Part shown: in pieces, positions 1 through 8,421 of the stretch | Numbering within the stretch: position 1 is the first letter of the stretch | How the letters are laid out: each line of letters begins with the position of its first letter | Source of the DNA: Syntrophaceae bacterium UBA2210 | GTDB lineage: Bacteria; Desulfobacterota; Syntrophia; Syntrophales; UBA2210 | DNA: 26,201 nucleotides | Direction of reading: 5' to 3' | NCBI GenBank assembly: GCA_002327865.1 | Contig: DCUQ01000040.1 | Coordinates: 2,522-28,722, forward strand | Translations under genes and position numbers: made by a program | The notes under the pieces: model-generated | Told to the model about the DNA's origin: nothing | Database searches by the model: none | What the model saw: the letters and a program-made list of their open reading frames with translations, nothing else

Positions 1-27
1 TACGCTACCAGACTGCGCTACGCCCCG
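1..27 (-). tRNA. tRNA-Pro, 5' part only (cut by window edge)
   Basis: On the minus strand the first 27 bases read as the 5' end of a tRNA: a 7-base acceptor strand CGGGGCG (27 down to 21), the two-base TA linker, then a D-arm GCGC-AGTCTGGTA-GCGT with the GG of the D-loop. The CGGGGCG acceptor followed by TAGCGCAG is the usual start of bacterial tRNA-Pro. The anticodon lies outside the window, so the identity rests on the acceptor and D-arm alone. It lies 39 bases downstream of the helix-hairpin-helix gene, on the same strand. Confidence 0.72.
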
Positions 28-66
28 ACTTTTTCACCGCTGAGATATCATCATCGCTTTTCTCTG

Positions 67-636
67 TCAAGGAGAAGAACCTTCTACGTACAGATACTCT
101 TTTATCATGCTGTACCGTTCCTTTTTCAACACTTTCTTCAAAGCGTCGACCCCGGAGAATTTTCCTTTTTCTTCCCTGAGTCCGATTATCTTCGAGGCCG
201 TCTTGAGACCTATTCCCGGCACGAGCATCAACTCTTCCTGTGTTACCGCATTAAGATCGACTGGAATACCGAAGGCGAGCCTGTAAGGGGCATTCATGAA
301 TCCCCTGGTTACCAGATATCGTGTCCTGTCGGGGACAACCCTGTCGCCCGAGTTGAGCATCCCGGTTAAATCGGTATCCTCGAATCCCGTAATGTCGCCG
401 AGTCCCGCCTTTCTCAAAAGGTCCCGAACCGTTGCCCCATGCGGAAGAAAATAGATTCCTCCATAACACTCGTCTCCGGCAAGTTCCACTACGATGCCGG
501 ACTTTTCATATTCACAGAAAGCGGCGGGCCTCTTAAAGGAATACGTATATTGAGCAATATCCATGGCGGCACAGAAGAACACCGCCACGGCTACAATGCC
601 GACAGCCCCGCAGATCTGTCTTTTGACAAGGTTCAT
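67..636 (-). CDS. Membrane-anchored SLBB-like / helix-hairpin-helix (ComEA-like) protein
   Basis: A 189-residue protein with one N-terminal hydrophobic segment (about residues 8-27) that should anchor it in the inner membrane. A middle part (about 47-105) looks like an SLBB/ubiquitin-like fold: it has a short beta-rich stretch ending in a leucine-rich turn with NSGDRVVPD. The C-terminal domain (about 126-185) is a helix-hairpin-helix module with DLNAVTQEEL and LVPGIGLKTA, the signature of ComEA-type DNA-binding proteins. In that family the HhH domain binds double-stranded DNA non-specifically, often in the periplasm during DNA uptake. ComEA proteins usually have SLBB plus HhH, as here. No other competence gene is visible, so a role in uptake is inference. 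Start is ATG; the ribosome site is weak. It is last in the minus-strand run, 32 nt after lysC. Confidence 0.75.
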   Translation of the reverse strand: MNLVKRQICGAVGIVAVAVFFCAAMDIAQYTYSFKRPAAFCEYEKSGIVVELAGDECYGGIYFLPHGATVRDLLRKAGLGDITGFEDTDLTGMLNSGDRVVPDRTRYLVTRGFMNAPYRLAFGIPVDLNAVTQEELMLVPGIGLKTASKIIGLREEKGKFSGVDALKKVLKKERYSMIKEYLYVEGSSP

Positions 637-668
637 GATTAACTGTCCACGTTCCGGAGGACAATCGT

Positions 669-1892
669 TCAGTTCTCCTGTTCCAGACCAAAAGCATCAT
701 GCAAAACTCTTACCGCAAGTTCGGTATACTTGGCTTCTATAACGCACGATATCTTGATCTCGGAAGTACTGATCATCAGAACATTGATCCTGTCATTAGC
801 GAGTGCCGCAAACATCCTGGATGCGACCCCGGAATTGCTCTGCATGCCGACTCCGACAATGGATACCTTGGAAATATTTTCATCATAATCTATTCTGGAT
901 GCGCCGATCTTACGGGCTATCTCATCGAGTAGTCTTCTTGCTTCTTCAATGTCTTTCTTTGAAACGGTGAAGGTCAGATCGGTATAGCCGTCGCTGCTCG
1001 CATTCTGTATGATCATGTCGACGTTGATATTGTTATCGGACAGGGGCGTAAACAAACTTGCCGCGATGCCCGGTTTATCCGGGACATGAACAACCGTAAC
1101 TTTGGCCTGGTCTCTGTCATAAGCCACGCCGGAAACAACTTCTCTCTCCATATCTTTATCCTCTCTGGCAACCAATGTTCCGCTATCCTCGCTGAAAGAG
1201 GATCTCACATACACGGGAACTCCATATATTTTAGCTAATTCGACAGAACGGGGATGAAGTACTTTCGCTCCCGCTCCCGCCAGGCCCAACATTTCATCAT
1301 ACGATATTTTCTTGAGCTTTCTCGCCTTATTATAGAGATTAGGGTCCGTAGTATAAACACCGTCGACATCTGTAAATATTTCACAGAAATCCGCCTTGAG
1401 AGAGGCGGCAATCGCTACGGCGCTCGTATCGGAACCGCCCCTGCCCAGCGTGGTTATATTCCCTTCTTCATCGACGCCCTGGAACCCGGCCACAACCACT
1501 ATCTTCCCCTTCTTAAGTTCTTCGGATATCAGTCCGGTATCGACACGGTGTATTTTTGCGTTGCCGTGTACCTTGTTCGTTACTATTTTTACCTGGTACC
1601 CCAGAAGCGATATCGCCTTATAACCCATCTTGTTCAAGACGATCGAAAAAAGAGAAATTGATACCTGCTCACCTGAAGAGACAAGCACATCATATTCTCT
1701 CCAATCGGGTTCCCCCCCGGAAGCGGTATCGGCCATTTGAACGAGCTTGTTTGTTTCACCTGCCATTGCCGACAGGACAACGACCACATCATTTCCACCT
1801 TCCTTGGCCCGTATCACTCTCTTTGCCACATTTCGAATCTTTTCGATATCGGCCACAGAGGTGCCTCCATATTTCTGTACGATTACAGCCAC
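669..1892 (-). CDS. lysC: Aspartate kinase, monofunctional, two ACT domains
   Basis: A 407-residue aspartokinase, which phosphorylates L-aspartate to begin lysine, threonine, methionine and diaminopimelate synthesis. The kinase N-terminus carries KYGGTSVADIEKI (about residues 8-20), then GFQGVDEEGNITTLGRGGSDTSA as the nucleotide/substrate loop and FTDVDGVYTTDP as the ATP-binding stretch. From about residue 265 two ACT domains follow (VTVVHVPDKPG... and VSIVGVGMQSNSGV...), the sites of feedback control by lysine and/or threonine. Length matches the usual 400-410 residue class. Start is GTG, preceded by AAGGAGGG located inside the 3' end of tsaE, so translation is probably linked to tsaE, whose stop is 3 nt upstream. 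The lysC symbol follows the family; which amino acid inhibits it cannot be read here. Confidence 0.96.
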   Translation of the reverse strand: MAVIVQKYGGTSVADIEKIRNVAKRVIRAKEGGNDVVVVLSAMAGETNKLVQMADTASGGEPDWREYDVLVSSGEQVSISLFSIVLNKMGYKAISLLGYQVKIVTNKVHGNAKIHRVDTGLISEELKKGKIVVVAGFQGVDEEGNITTLGRGGSDTSAVAIAASLKADFCEIFTDVDGVYTTDPNLYNKARKLKKISYDEMLGLAGAGAKVLHPRSVELAKIYGVPVYVRSSFSEDSGTLVAREDKDMEREVVSGVAYDRDQAKVTVVHVPDKPGIAASLFTPLSDNNINVDMIIQNASSDGYTDLTFTVSKKDIEEARRLLDEIARKIGASRIDYDENISKVSIVGVGMQSNSGVASRMFAALANDRINVLMISTSEIKISCVIEAKYTELAVRVLHDAFGLEQEN

Positions 1893-1895
1893 CTG

Positions 1896-2369
1896 TTAAA
1901 AACCCTCCTTTTTGAGCATTTTTATAATCGCTGAGATATCGGATTTACTGGAAATCCGTATCTTCCTCGTGTCACCATTACTATGTTCCAGATGTATTAA
2001 CAAGGCCTCCGCGGGAATTATATCATCCACCTTTTCGGCCCATTCGATGACAACCACGCCATCTCCATAAAAATATTCTTCATACCCCATATCTTCGAGA
2101 TCACGTGAACCTGATAAGCGGTAAGCATCCATGTGATACAGGGGGATTCTTCCCGGATATTCATTAATCAACGTGAATGTGGGACTCGTGACATAATATG
2201 TCTCGGGAATCCTGAGCCCTTTCGCGATCCCCTGCGTAAGGCATGTCTTGCCCGCGCCCAGCTCCCCCCTAAGGGCGACAACGTCTCCGCCCTTTAAATG
2301 TTCCCCTATAATCTTTCCGATGCAGATAGTATCATCGGAATGCTGAGAAACCAAATCAAAATTCGTCAT
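1896..2369 (-). CDS. tsaE: tRNA threonylcarbamoyladenosine biosynthesis ATPase TsaE
   Basis: A P-loop ATPase of about 157 residues that works with TsaB and TsaD to make t6A37 on ANN-decoding tRNAs. The sequence shows Walker A as LRGELGAGKTCLTQGIAKGL, the family stretch YVTSPTFTLINEY, the HMDAYRL motif (usually H-x-D-x-YR) and the late VVVIEWAEKV strand. I place the start at the ATG beginning MTNFDLVSQH. A TTG start seven codons earlier (2390) is also open and has a GAGGG element, but only two bases away, too close to be convincing. It sits between folP (58 nt gap) and lysC (3 nt), in one transcription direction. Length fits the family (150-165 residues). Confidence 0.93.
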   Translation of the reverse strand: MTNFDLVSQHSDDTICIGKIIGEHLKGGDVVALRGELGAGKTCLTQGIAKGLRIPETYYVTSPTFTLINEYPGRIPLYHMDAYRLSGSRDLEDMGYEEYFYGDGVVVIEWAEKVDDIIPAEALLIHLEHSNGDTRKIRISSKSDISAIIKMLKKEGF

Positions 2370-2427
2370 AATCCGCTGTCCGAAAAACAAATCCCTCGAG
2401 GAGCATATAAGTGAAAATCTGTTCCCT

Positions 2428-3630
2428 TTATGCCTGACATTCTTTTATCTCGTCGATAATCAGGGACACACGCTTCATAAAATCAACATCGTGAACCCTG
2501 ACAATATCCGCCCCGTTCATTATGGAAACGGCGATACTCGCCGCCGTTCCGGCAACGCGGCCGGCGGGAAGTTTTTCGCCTTCGATTTCTCCTATAAATC
2601 TCTTACGCGACGTACCCACCATAATCGGACGTCCCAATGCCTTTAATTCTCTGAGGTGCTTTAGAATGGCAATATTGTCCGCCGTGGATTTGCCGAAACC
2701 TATACCCGGATCGACGATTATATTCTCAGAATCAATACCCGACAACTGAGCTGTTTCGATCCTCTCCTTCAGAAAGTCCGTGATCTCCCCCATAAGCGAC
2801 CGGTACTCGAGGTCACCCTCCTGCATGGTCTCCGGTACGCCTCTCATATGCATAAGGACAACGGGAACCCTGCATCCGGCAATCACTTCGGGCATTTTCG
2901 GGTCGAATCTCATCGCACTTATATCGTTAACCATCTCCGCCCCTGATTCTATCGCACGGAGCGCCACATCGGCCTTAGTAGTATCTATGGATATCGGAAT
3001 GGAGAGCACCTTCTCGAGTCTCCTTATCAGCGGTACAACCCTCTCCAACTCATCTTCCGAAGACACGGGCAACGAGCCGGGCCTTGAAGATTCACCCCCT
3101 ATATCGAGAATATCCGCGCCCGCTTCCTCCAGTGCAAGCGCGTACTCGGCAGCCTCGTCGATACTGCCGAACATGCCTCCGTCGGAAAAGGAATCGGGAG
3201 TCATGTTCAATATACCCATGACAAGTGTCCGCTCTCCGGCCTCTATATCTCTCTTCGGAGTTCTCAGCAGAAAGGTATTCCTCTTGATATTGGCAAGAAT
3301 CTTTTTGATGTCTTCAGATATATTGCTCAGACCGAAGGGCTGTGATGATATCTTTTCCGCGAGTCGTCCTACCTGTTTCAGCGTACCGATGATTATGGCA
3401 TCCGTCCTGTCGATACTGCACGATACGGATCCCCTCGCAACGGCGACATCCCCGCCTGCCGATAGCATCTCCTGCTTCAATATGTTAGCTACCTTGCACT
3501 CTATCCCTTCGAGCAGCAGGTTGACGGTTTCCATCTTCGGAAGCATCGCACCGATTCCCGGAAAGTCCACCCCGACCGCTTGTAATGCCCTCTCCGCTTG
3601 AGCAGAAGATATTATATGCAGATATCTCAC
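2428..3630 (-). CDS. folP: Dihydropteroate synthase with N-terminal extension
   Basis: The 400-residue protein condenses 6-hydroxymethyl-dihydropterin diphosphate with p-aminobenzoate in folate synthesis. The TIM-barrel starts near residue 134: GILNMTPDSFSDGG binds the pterin diphosphate, then DIGGESSRPGS, SIDTTKADV, VNDISAM, VLMHMRGVPETMQ, VDPGIGFGKS and GTSRKRFIGE follow in canonical order. The first roughly 130 residues (MRYLHIISSAQAERA...) are an extra N-terminal domain that compact FolP proteins of about 280 residues lack; from memory, similar long forms occur in Desulfobacterota and Clostridia. Start is GTG, directly abutting the ftsH stop with no gap, and an AGAGG lies in the last ftsH codons, so it is translationally coupled. 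It uses pABA, the product of the pabBC locus further right in this window. Confidence 0.95.
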   Translation of the reverse strand: MRYLHIISSAQAERALQAVGVDFPGIGAMLPKMETVNLLLEGIECKVANILKQEMLSAGGDVAVARGSVSCSIDRTDAIIIGTLKQVGRLAEKISSQPFGLSNISEDIKKILANIKRNTFLLRTPKRDIEAGERTLVMGILNMTPDSFSDGGMFGSIDEAAEYALALEEAGADILDIGGESSRPGSLPVSSEDELERVVPLIRRLEKVLSIPISIDTTKADVALRAIESGAEMVNDISAMRFDPKMPEVIAGCRVPVVLMHMRGVPETMQEGDLEYRSLMGEITDFLKERIETAQLSGIDSENIIVDPGIGFGKSTADNIAILKHLRELKALGRPIMVGTSRKRFIGEIEGEKLPAGRVAGTAASIAVSIMNGADIVRVHDVDFMKRVSLIIDEIKECQA

Positions 3631-5472
3631 CTATGCCTCTTGCTCCGCTTCCTCTGTTTCGACAGCTCTACCGCTTGTTTCACCCTTTCTTTTGCCTATT
3701 ACCTCGTCAAGTTCTTCCGCGTTCAGCACCTCTTTCTCGAGAAGTTCCTTCGCGAGTTTATGGAGAATATCGATATTATCCGAGAGCAGTTTTTTCGCCC
3801 GTTCATAGTTTTCGACAACTATCCTCGATATCTCTCTGTCTATTCTTTCGGCCGTATCCTCGCTGTAATTTTTATGCGTGGAGATCTCCCTGCCCAGAAA
3901 TATCTGCTCCTCTGTTTTCCCAAGCGTAAGCGGGCCCATCTCTTTACTCATGCCCCAGCTGCAGACCATCTTTCTGGCGATTTCCGTGGCGCGCTCTATA
4001 TCGTTTCCCGCCCCTGTTGTAAAGTCTTTTAGAATCAGTTCTTCCGCCGCCCTGCCTCCCATCAGGATCGCAATATTATTAATCAGATACGAGCTGGGAT
4101 AGGCATGCTTCTCGTCTACCGGAAGTTGCTGGGTAAGACCGAGCGCCCTCCCCCTCGGAATAATGGTAACCTTGTGTATCGGATCGGAATCCGGGATCAA
4201 TCTGGCGACCAGCGCATGCCCGGCTTCATGGTAAGCGGTGTTTTTCTTCTCTTCGTCGCTTATGACCATGCTTCTTCTTTCGGTACCCATCAGTACCTTA
4301 TCCTTCGCGTACTCCAGGTCGGAAAGGGAAACTTTCTCCTTGTTGGATCTTGCGGCGTACAGGGCGGCCTCGTTAACCAGATTCTCTATATCGGCACCGG
4401 AAAATCCGGGCGTTCCCCGGGCAACGATGGAAAGATCTATACCGGGCTCCAACGGGATTTTCTTGACATGTACCTCGAATATTTTCTCCCTCCCCCTGAT
4501 ATCCGGAAGCGGGACCACCACCTGCCGGTCGAATCTTCCGGGTCTCAGCAGCGCGGGATCTAAAACGTCGGGACGGTTGGTCGCCGACATTATAATAACC
4601 CCTTCGTTCGATTCGAATCCGTCCATCTCCACAAGCATCTGATTCAACGTCTGCTCCCGCTCGTCATGTCCCCCTCCGAGTCCGGCCCCTCTCTGCCTCC
4701 CAACCGCGTCGAGTTCGTCGATAAAGATGATGCAGGGAGCATGTTTTTTCCCCTGATTGAAAAGATCTCTCACGCGCGATGCGCCGACCCCCACGAACAT
4801 CTCTACGAAATCGGAGCCACTGATACTGAGGAAGGGAACACCGGCCTCTCCGGCAATCGCCCTTGCGAGAAGCGTTTTTCCCGTTCCGGGCTGTCCGACA
4901 AGCAGGACTCCCTTGGGTATTCTTCCCCCCAGTTTTGTAAATTTTCTGGGGTCTCGCAGAAACTCGACAACTTCTTCCAGCTCTTCCTTGGCTTCATCGA
5001 TACCGGCCACATCGGCAAAAGTCGTCTTCTGAGATTTATCGGTCATCAGTCTGGCCCTGCTTTTTCCGAAAGACATCGCCTTTCCCCCTCCCGACTGCAT
5101 CTGCCTCATAAAGAATATCCAGACAGCTACAAGTAACAGTATGGGGAGCCACGATATAAGAATGGTCATATACCAGGAAGACCCTTCAGCGGGTTTGGCG
5201 CTGATTTTTACACCTTTTTCCTTGAGAAGAGATACCAGGGTCGGATCCGCTGGCGCGTACAGTCTGAAGCCCGTACCGTTTACAAGCTTTCCCTCTATAT
5301 TGTCGCCCTGAATTGTCACATCCATGACCTGGCCCTGATCGAGATAGGCGATAAAGTCACTGTATATGATATCTTCCTTCTTGGAACCGGGATGATTAAA
5401 CATCTGAAAGAGGAAAACAAATACCAGACTTACCACTATCCAGAGGGCCATATTTTTCTGAAATTGATTCAC
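3631..5472 (-). CDS. ftsH: ATP-dependent zinc metalloprotease FtsH
   Basis: A 613-residue membrane AAA+ protease that degrades unfolded and short-lived membrane and cytosolic proteins as a hexamer. Two transmembrane segments (about 8-25 and 101-121) flank a small periplasmic domain. The AAA module has Walker A GQPGTGKT (193-200; the second residue is Q where most FtsH proteins have P), Walker B IIFIDELD (248-255) and the second region of homology [20 protein letters not shown]. The protease has HEAGH (415-419) and a third zinc ligand D491 in [10 protein letters not shown]. The tail is short and acidic. Start is GTG with AGGGAG upstream. It is preceded by tilS (36 nt gap) and abuts folP; the tilS-ftsH-folP order is common in bacteria. 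Confidence 0.98.
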   Translation of the reverse strand: MNQFQKNMALWIVVSLVFVFLFQMFNHPGSKKEDIIYSDFIAYLDQGQVMDVTIQGDNIEGKLVNGTGFRLYAPADPTLVSLLKEKGVKISAKPAEGSSWYMTILISWLPILLLVAVWIFFMRQMQSGGGKAMSFGKSRARLMTDKSQKTTFADVAGIDEAKEELEEVVEFLRDPRKFTKLGGRIPKGVLLVGQPGTGKTLLARAIAGEAGVPFLSISGSDFVEMFVGVGASRVRDLFNQGKKHAPCIIFIDELDAVGRQRGAGLGGGHDEREQTLNQMLVEMDGFESNEGVIIMSATNRPDVLDPALLRPGRFDRQVVVPLPDIRGREKIFEVHVKKIPLEPGIDLSIVARGTPGFSGADIENLVNEAALYAARSNKEKVSLSDLEYAKDKVLMGTERRSMVISDEEKKNTAYHEAGHALVARLIPDSDPIHKVTIIPRGRALGLTQQLPVDEKHAYPSSYLINNIAILMGGRAAEELILKDFTTGAGNDIERATEIARKMVCSWGMSKEMGPLTLGKTEEQIFLGREISTHKNYSEDTAERIDREISRIVVENYERAKKLLSDNIDILHKLAKELLEKEVLNAEELDEVIGKRKGETSGRAVETEEAEQEA

Positions 5473-5508
5473 TTTTTACTCCCTGTTAAAATATTTAGAA
5501 TTTTACTA

Positions 5509-6912
5509 TCAAATAATTTCGGCTTTTACCACTTTTTCCGTAGTATTGGTAATCTTTACTCTGTCACTTAACACCATGCCGGGAACCCACAGCGTAGATT
5601 TCGGGTCGACCAGAAGAGCGATCCCTTTTCTATGTAACTTCGGAACCTTTTTATCGATAAACAGCTCCTTTATCTTCTTCGTCCCTTTCATTCCCAGGGG
5701 CTGTATCCTGTCCCCGGGCCGTATGTTCCTCACTACGAGCGGGAAAGAAATGGAACCGTAATCCATGAAAACGGGATTGCTCGAACGGATACTCGCTTCC
5801 GACACATCGACCACATCGAATCTCATTCTTACGCCCGTCTCTCTGATCTCCACACTACCCGGAACTTCAACGGTGTATGAAAAATCGTTTTCTCTCCCAT
5901 CCGAAGCATATTTCCCCGATGAGCGTTTCCCCCAGCCTTCTGCCGGTGAAATAATCAACATATCATATTGCCGCAGCGCTCTCAGGTTAAACGGAAGGTC
6001 CACAGAGGCGCTCGGGTTAGAACTCTTAATCAGATCCACAACCGATTTTATGTGAAGATAACCGATGCCGTTCCGTTCCGGAGAGTAACCTTCGAGAAGG
6101 GTCTTTATGACCCTCCACTGTAAAGCCGGATGCACCGTTTCCAACTTTCGTATGTCTATCTCCGCGCTTTCACCGCCGATCTCCCAATCCGACATGATCT
6201 TTTCGGTCGACTCCCGTATAAAATCATCCTCGGACCTGAGAATGTCAACCATACGACCGATATTTTCCTCGAGTTTCACATTATAAAGAGCCTTAAGTTC
6301 CGGTATCAGCGCGTTCCTCACCCTGTTTCTCAGAAATATGTTCTCCCTGTTGGAACTGTCCGTTACAAAACGTATGCCCCTGTTTTCAAGGAAGGACAAT
6401 ATCTCCTCCCTCGTAACATCTATCAGGGGCCGCACATAAATTCCATCGCGCACGGGCAGCATTCCCCGCAGGCCTTCGAGTCCGCTTCCCCTGAGAAATC
6501 TCATGATAACGGTCTCGATCTGATCGTTCAGGTTGTGCCCCAGGGCTATCTTGTTCAACGCGTGCTTCCGGGCCATTCTTTCAAAAAACGCGTACCTCTC
6601 TTTCCTGCAGACATCTTCAAGAGATCCGCCCAGCTTCTCCATGAGCGCCGGAATGGATATCTTCCCGACGTCGATGGGGATACCCATCGATTCCCCCAGT
6701 GTCACGACGAAAGCCTCGTCTCTGTCGGATTCGCTTCCCCTGATGCCGTGATTCAAGTGAAGAACGAACAGCTCAAGCCTGTATTCATCCGAAAGCATCG
6801 AGAGAAGGTGCAGAAGGGCAACGGAATCCACCCCTCCGGACACGGCGACACCCACCCTGTCGCCCGGTTCGAACATTACATTTCTTTCAATTGTCCTGAA
6901 AACTTTAATCAC
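5509..6912 (-). CDS. tilS: tRNA(Ile)-lysidine synthase TilS
   Basis: A 467-residue N-type ATP pyrophosphatase that converts the wobble C34 of tRNA-Ile(CAU) to lysidine so that it reads AUA. The PP-loop SGGVDS is at 25-30. It is followed by LHLNHGIRGSESDRDEAFV, the LGHNLNDQIETVIMRFLRGSGLEGLRGM block that defines the family, and RNRVRNALIPEL. The C-terminal domain ends with IRPGDRIQPLGMKGTKKIKELFIDKKVPK and LWVPGMVLSD, the typical TilS substrate-binding end. Start is GTG with AAGGA nine bases upstream. No hpt gene follows, unlike many genomes that have tilS-hpt-ftsH. It heads the tight tilS-ftsH-folP set; the HAD phosphatase gene is 144 nt upstream on the same strand. Confidence 0.97.
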   Translation of the reverse strand: MIKVFRTIERNVMFEPGDRVGVAVSGGVDSVALLHLLSMLSDEYRLELFVLHLNHGIRGSESDRDEAFVVTLGESMGIPIDVGKISIPALMEKLGGSLEDVCRKERYAFFERMARKHALNKIALGHNLNDQIETVIMRFLRGSGLEGLRGMLPVRDGIYVRPLIDVTREEILSFLENRGIRFVTDSSNRENIFLRNRVRNALIPELKALYNVKLEENIGRMVDILRSEDDFIRESTEKIMSDWEIGGESAEIDIRKLETVHPALQWRVIKTLLEGYSPERNGIGYLHIKSVVDLIKSSNPSASVDLPFNLRALRQYDMLIISPAEGWGKRSSGKYASDGRENDFSYTVEVPGSVEIRETGVRMRFDVVDVSEASIRSSNPVFMDYGSISFPLVVRNIRPGDRIQPLGMKGTKKIKELFIDKKVPKLHRKGIALLVDPKSTLWVPGMVLSDRVKITNTTEKVVKAEII

Positions 6913-7056
6913 GGGTTTAATTCCTTACAAAAGGGATGCATCCGACATCGACAGGCGTAACAAGACAGTGAAACGCTCGGAGGGAGATGTGCCCGTTGTC
7001 CAATGAAGGGCTGGAGCTGCCGCGCATTATTTCGATCAGATCTTCTCCGAAGAACA
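6913..7056. other. Gap between tilS and the HAD phosphatase gene
   Basis: This 144-nt gap has no convincing gene on either strand. A 61-codon minus-strand frame crosses it, but it overlaps the end of the phosphatase gene and has no family features. The only functional element I can point to is AAGGA before the tilS GTG start. Confidence 0.5.
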
Positions 7057-7701
7057 CTATGCAAATAACTCCTGCAGTTCCGATATGTCTTCACAGCAAT
7101 AATCCGGATCGAGGCGGAGAAGTTTGTCCCTGTCTCCCAGGCCGTTCAACAACGCGCAACTGAGTACTCCGGTATTTTTCGCCAGTAATACATCGCTGAC
7201 ACCATCACCTACAACCACTGTTTTTTTCTTCGCGGCACCGTATGTTTTCAGAATCGGGGTAAGGAGAGCGGGATCGGGTTTACGTACAGGAACGCTGTCC
7301 ACACCTATGATGCTTTCGAAATATCCGGTTATTCCTAGTTTATCCACGATTTCAACGGTATAACCGTAAAGTTTATTTGTGACAATCACTTTTTTCTTGT
7401 CCTTGAAATGCTCCAACACCCGCAACACACCCGGATACAGATCCGTTGTATCTAGGAGATGTTCGGCATAATAACCCCTGAAGATACTCAGTGCATCGTC
7501 CAGCCTTTCACGATATTCGTCGCCGAGAGACCTTTCAAGGAGCCTCACTACTCCATCGCCTATGAACCCTACGATTTTCCCCCTGCCCAGAGGAGGAATA
7601 TCAAGTTGCTTTAAAGTATAATTAATGGAATTCGCAAGATCGTCACCCGAATCTATGAGCGTCCCGTCAAAATCGAAAATCATCAGACTAATTTCTTTCA
7701 T
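7057..7701 (-). CDS. gph: HAD-family phosphatase, phosphoglycolate phosphatase-like
   Basis: A 214-residue haloacid dehalogenase-superfamily hydrolase. Motif I is FDFDGTLIDS (residues 9-18, nucleophile D10 and acid D12), motif II is IVTNKLYG, motif III includes the lysine in PVRKPDP, and motif IV is VVGDGVSDVLLA. The helical cap between motifs I and II (about 20-80, with IGDGVVRLLERSL) is the Gph-type cap, and the expected reaction is hydrolysis of 2-phosphoglycolate. Related enzymes of the same build act on pyrophosphate or other sugar phosphates, so substrate is inference. ATG start with GGGAGAAAG directly upstream. It is first in the minus-strand housekeeping run, with a gene-free region behind it that probably holds the promoter. 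Confidence 0.85.
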   Translation of the reverse strand: MKEISLMIFDFDGTLIDSGDDLANSINYTLKQLDIPPLGRGKIVGFIGDGVVRLLERSLGDEYRERLDDALSIFRGYYAEHLLDTTDLYPGVLRVLEHFKDKKKVIVTNKLYGYTVEIVDKLGITGYFESIIGVDSVPVRKPDPALLTPILKTYGAAKKKTVVVGDGVSDVLLAKNTGVLSCALLNGLGDRDKLLRLDPDYCCEDISELQELFA

Positions 7702-7748
7702 CTTTCTCCCGGCATATAAAATTACTGTCTCAAATCAAGGTTGAATAT

Positions 7749-7768
7749 CCCCGCAACAAGTTGCGGGG
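7749..7768. repeat. Perfect hairpin, CCCCGCAAC-AA-GTTGCGGGG
   Basis: Two perfect 9-base arms separated by AA. It has no T-run on either side, so it is a poor fit for an intrinsic terminator. Together with the copy at 7815-7834 it looks like a REP-type palindromic element. It lies 48 nt upstream of the phosphatase start. Confidence 0.7.
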
Positions 7769-7814
7769 AATCTCCGACTGTTAAGGAATTTTTTATTTTT
7801 TATTCGCTCGCTAA

Positions 7815-7834
7815 CCCCGCCTCAAGCGGCGGGG
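7815..7834. repeat. Hairpin, CCCCGCC-TCAAGC-GGCGGGG
   Basis: Seven-base perfect arms around a 6-base loop, the same length and the same CCCCGC/GCGGGG ends as the element 47 bases to the left, with GAAT following in this copy and GAAT in the other. The flanks contain CGCTCGCT on both sides (7806-7812 and 7839-7846 approximately). This is a REP-like pair rather than a terminator. Confidence 0.65.
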
Positions 7835-8421
7835 AATGCGCTCGCTGTTCAGTTCAAGATACGGCTTAGTATAATAACTATTGCTGGAATTACAAGCTGC
7901 AAAAAGATTTTCGGCAGAGTAGACTTGAACCCTTGATAACCCCCTTGGCAGTGTTTCATTTATTTGCGACATCCTCCAATTACAAAGTTGAGACACGAGA
8001 GAGGGAATACCTGTTATTCACCAGTACGATTTAAGATATCTTCAAGCATTGCATTATGCTTCAGGAAGGATTAGGGAATTTAAAAAAGCGACACCGTTCA
8101 TACGAGAAATGGAGAAGCACCTCGATGTCGTTTAACACAAAGACATCGTATCCGGCGGAAAGCCGGACAACTCTCTGATACCCGCGGATTCTTTGTTTTC
8201 TCAGCAGATACCTTAAGGTAGGGGGACCCGGCTTCGACACCGGCCTCATAATACTTATGATGTCCCTATATGACAACCGCGAAGGATCTTCCTTTAACAC
8301 AGCGCAGGCATCGCGGAAAGGGGAATTCCTCCATCCACCTAACTCCTGCTGTTTGTCTGCTCAATATCAGGATATCAAGCAATATGGCTTTATATGTCAA
8401 TGTTAGGAGAAGAGAAAGTAT

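Larger units (their letters stand above)
7702..8421. other. 720-nt stretch without an intact gene
   Basis: Between the phosphatase gene and the frameshifted small gene I find no intact coding region. Two hairpin repeats of the form CCCCGC...GCGGGG lie at 7749-7768 and 7815-7834. A plus-strand frame from about 7996 to 8132 (VIHQYDLRYLQALHYASG..., ending EMEKHLDVV) has protein-like composition. It begins just after a stop and has no start codon, so it may be the tail of a decayed gene whose family I cannot name. A 17-nt TCCGGC/GCCGGA hairpin sits near 8149-8165. The opposite strand has frames of 61 and 79 codons without recognisable features. Confidence 0.5.

Noticed and set aside
2780..3601. 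273-codon plus-strand frame opposite folP
   Set aside because: Low-complexity serine/proline/isoleucine-rich translation opposite a clear dihydropteroate synthase; a shadow of its codon bias.
7919..7950. Possible tRNA T-arm (GGGTTCAAGTC on the minus strand)
   Set aside because: The flanking bases do not form a 5-bp T-stem and no acceptor or anticodon arm can be folded around it.
8061..8300. 79-codon minus-strand frame
   Set aside because: No family features, no good start context, and located in a decayed region; I could not support it as a gene.
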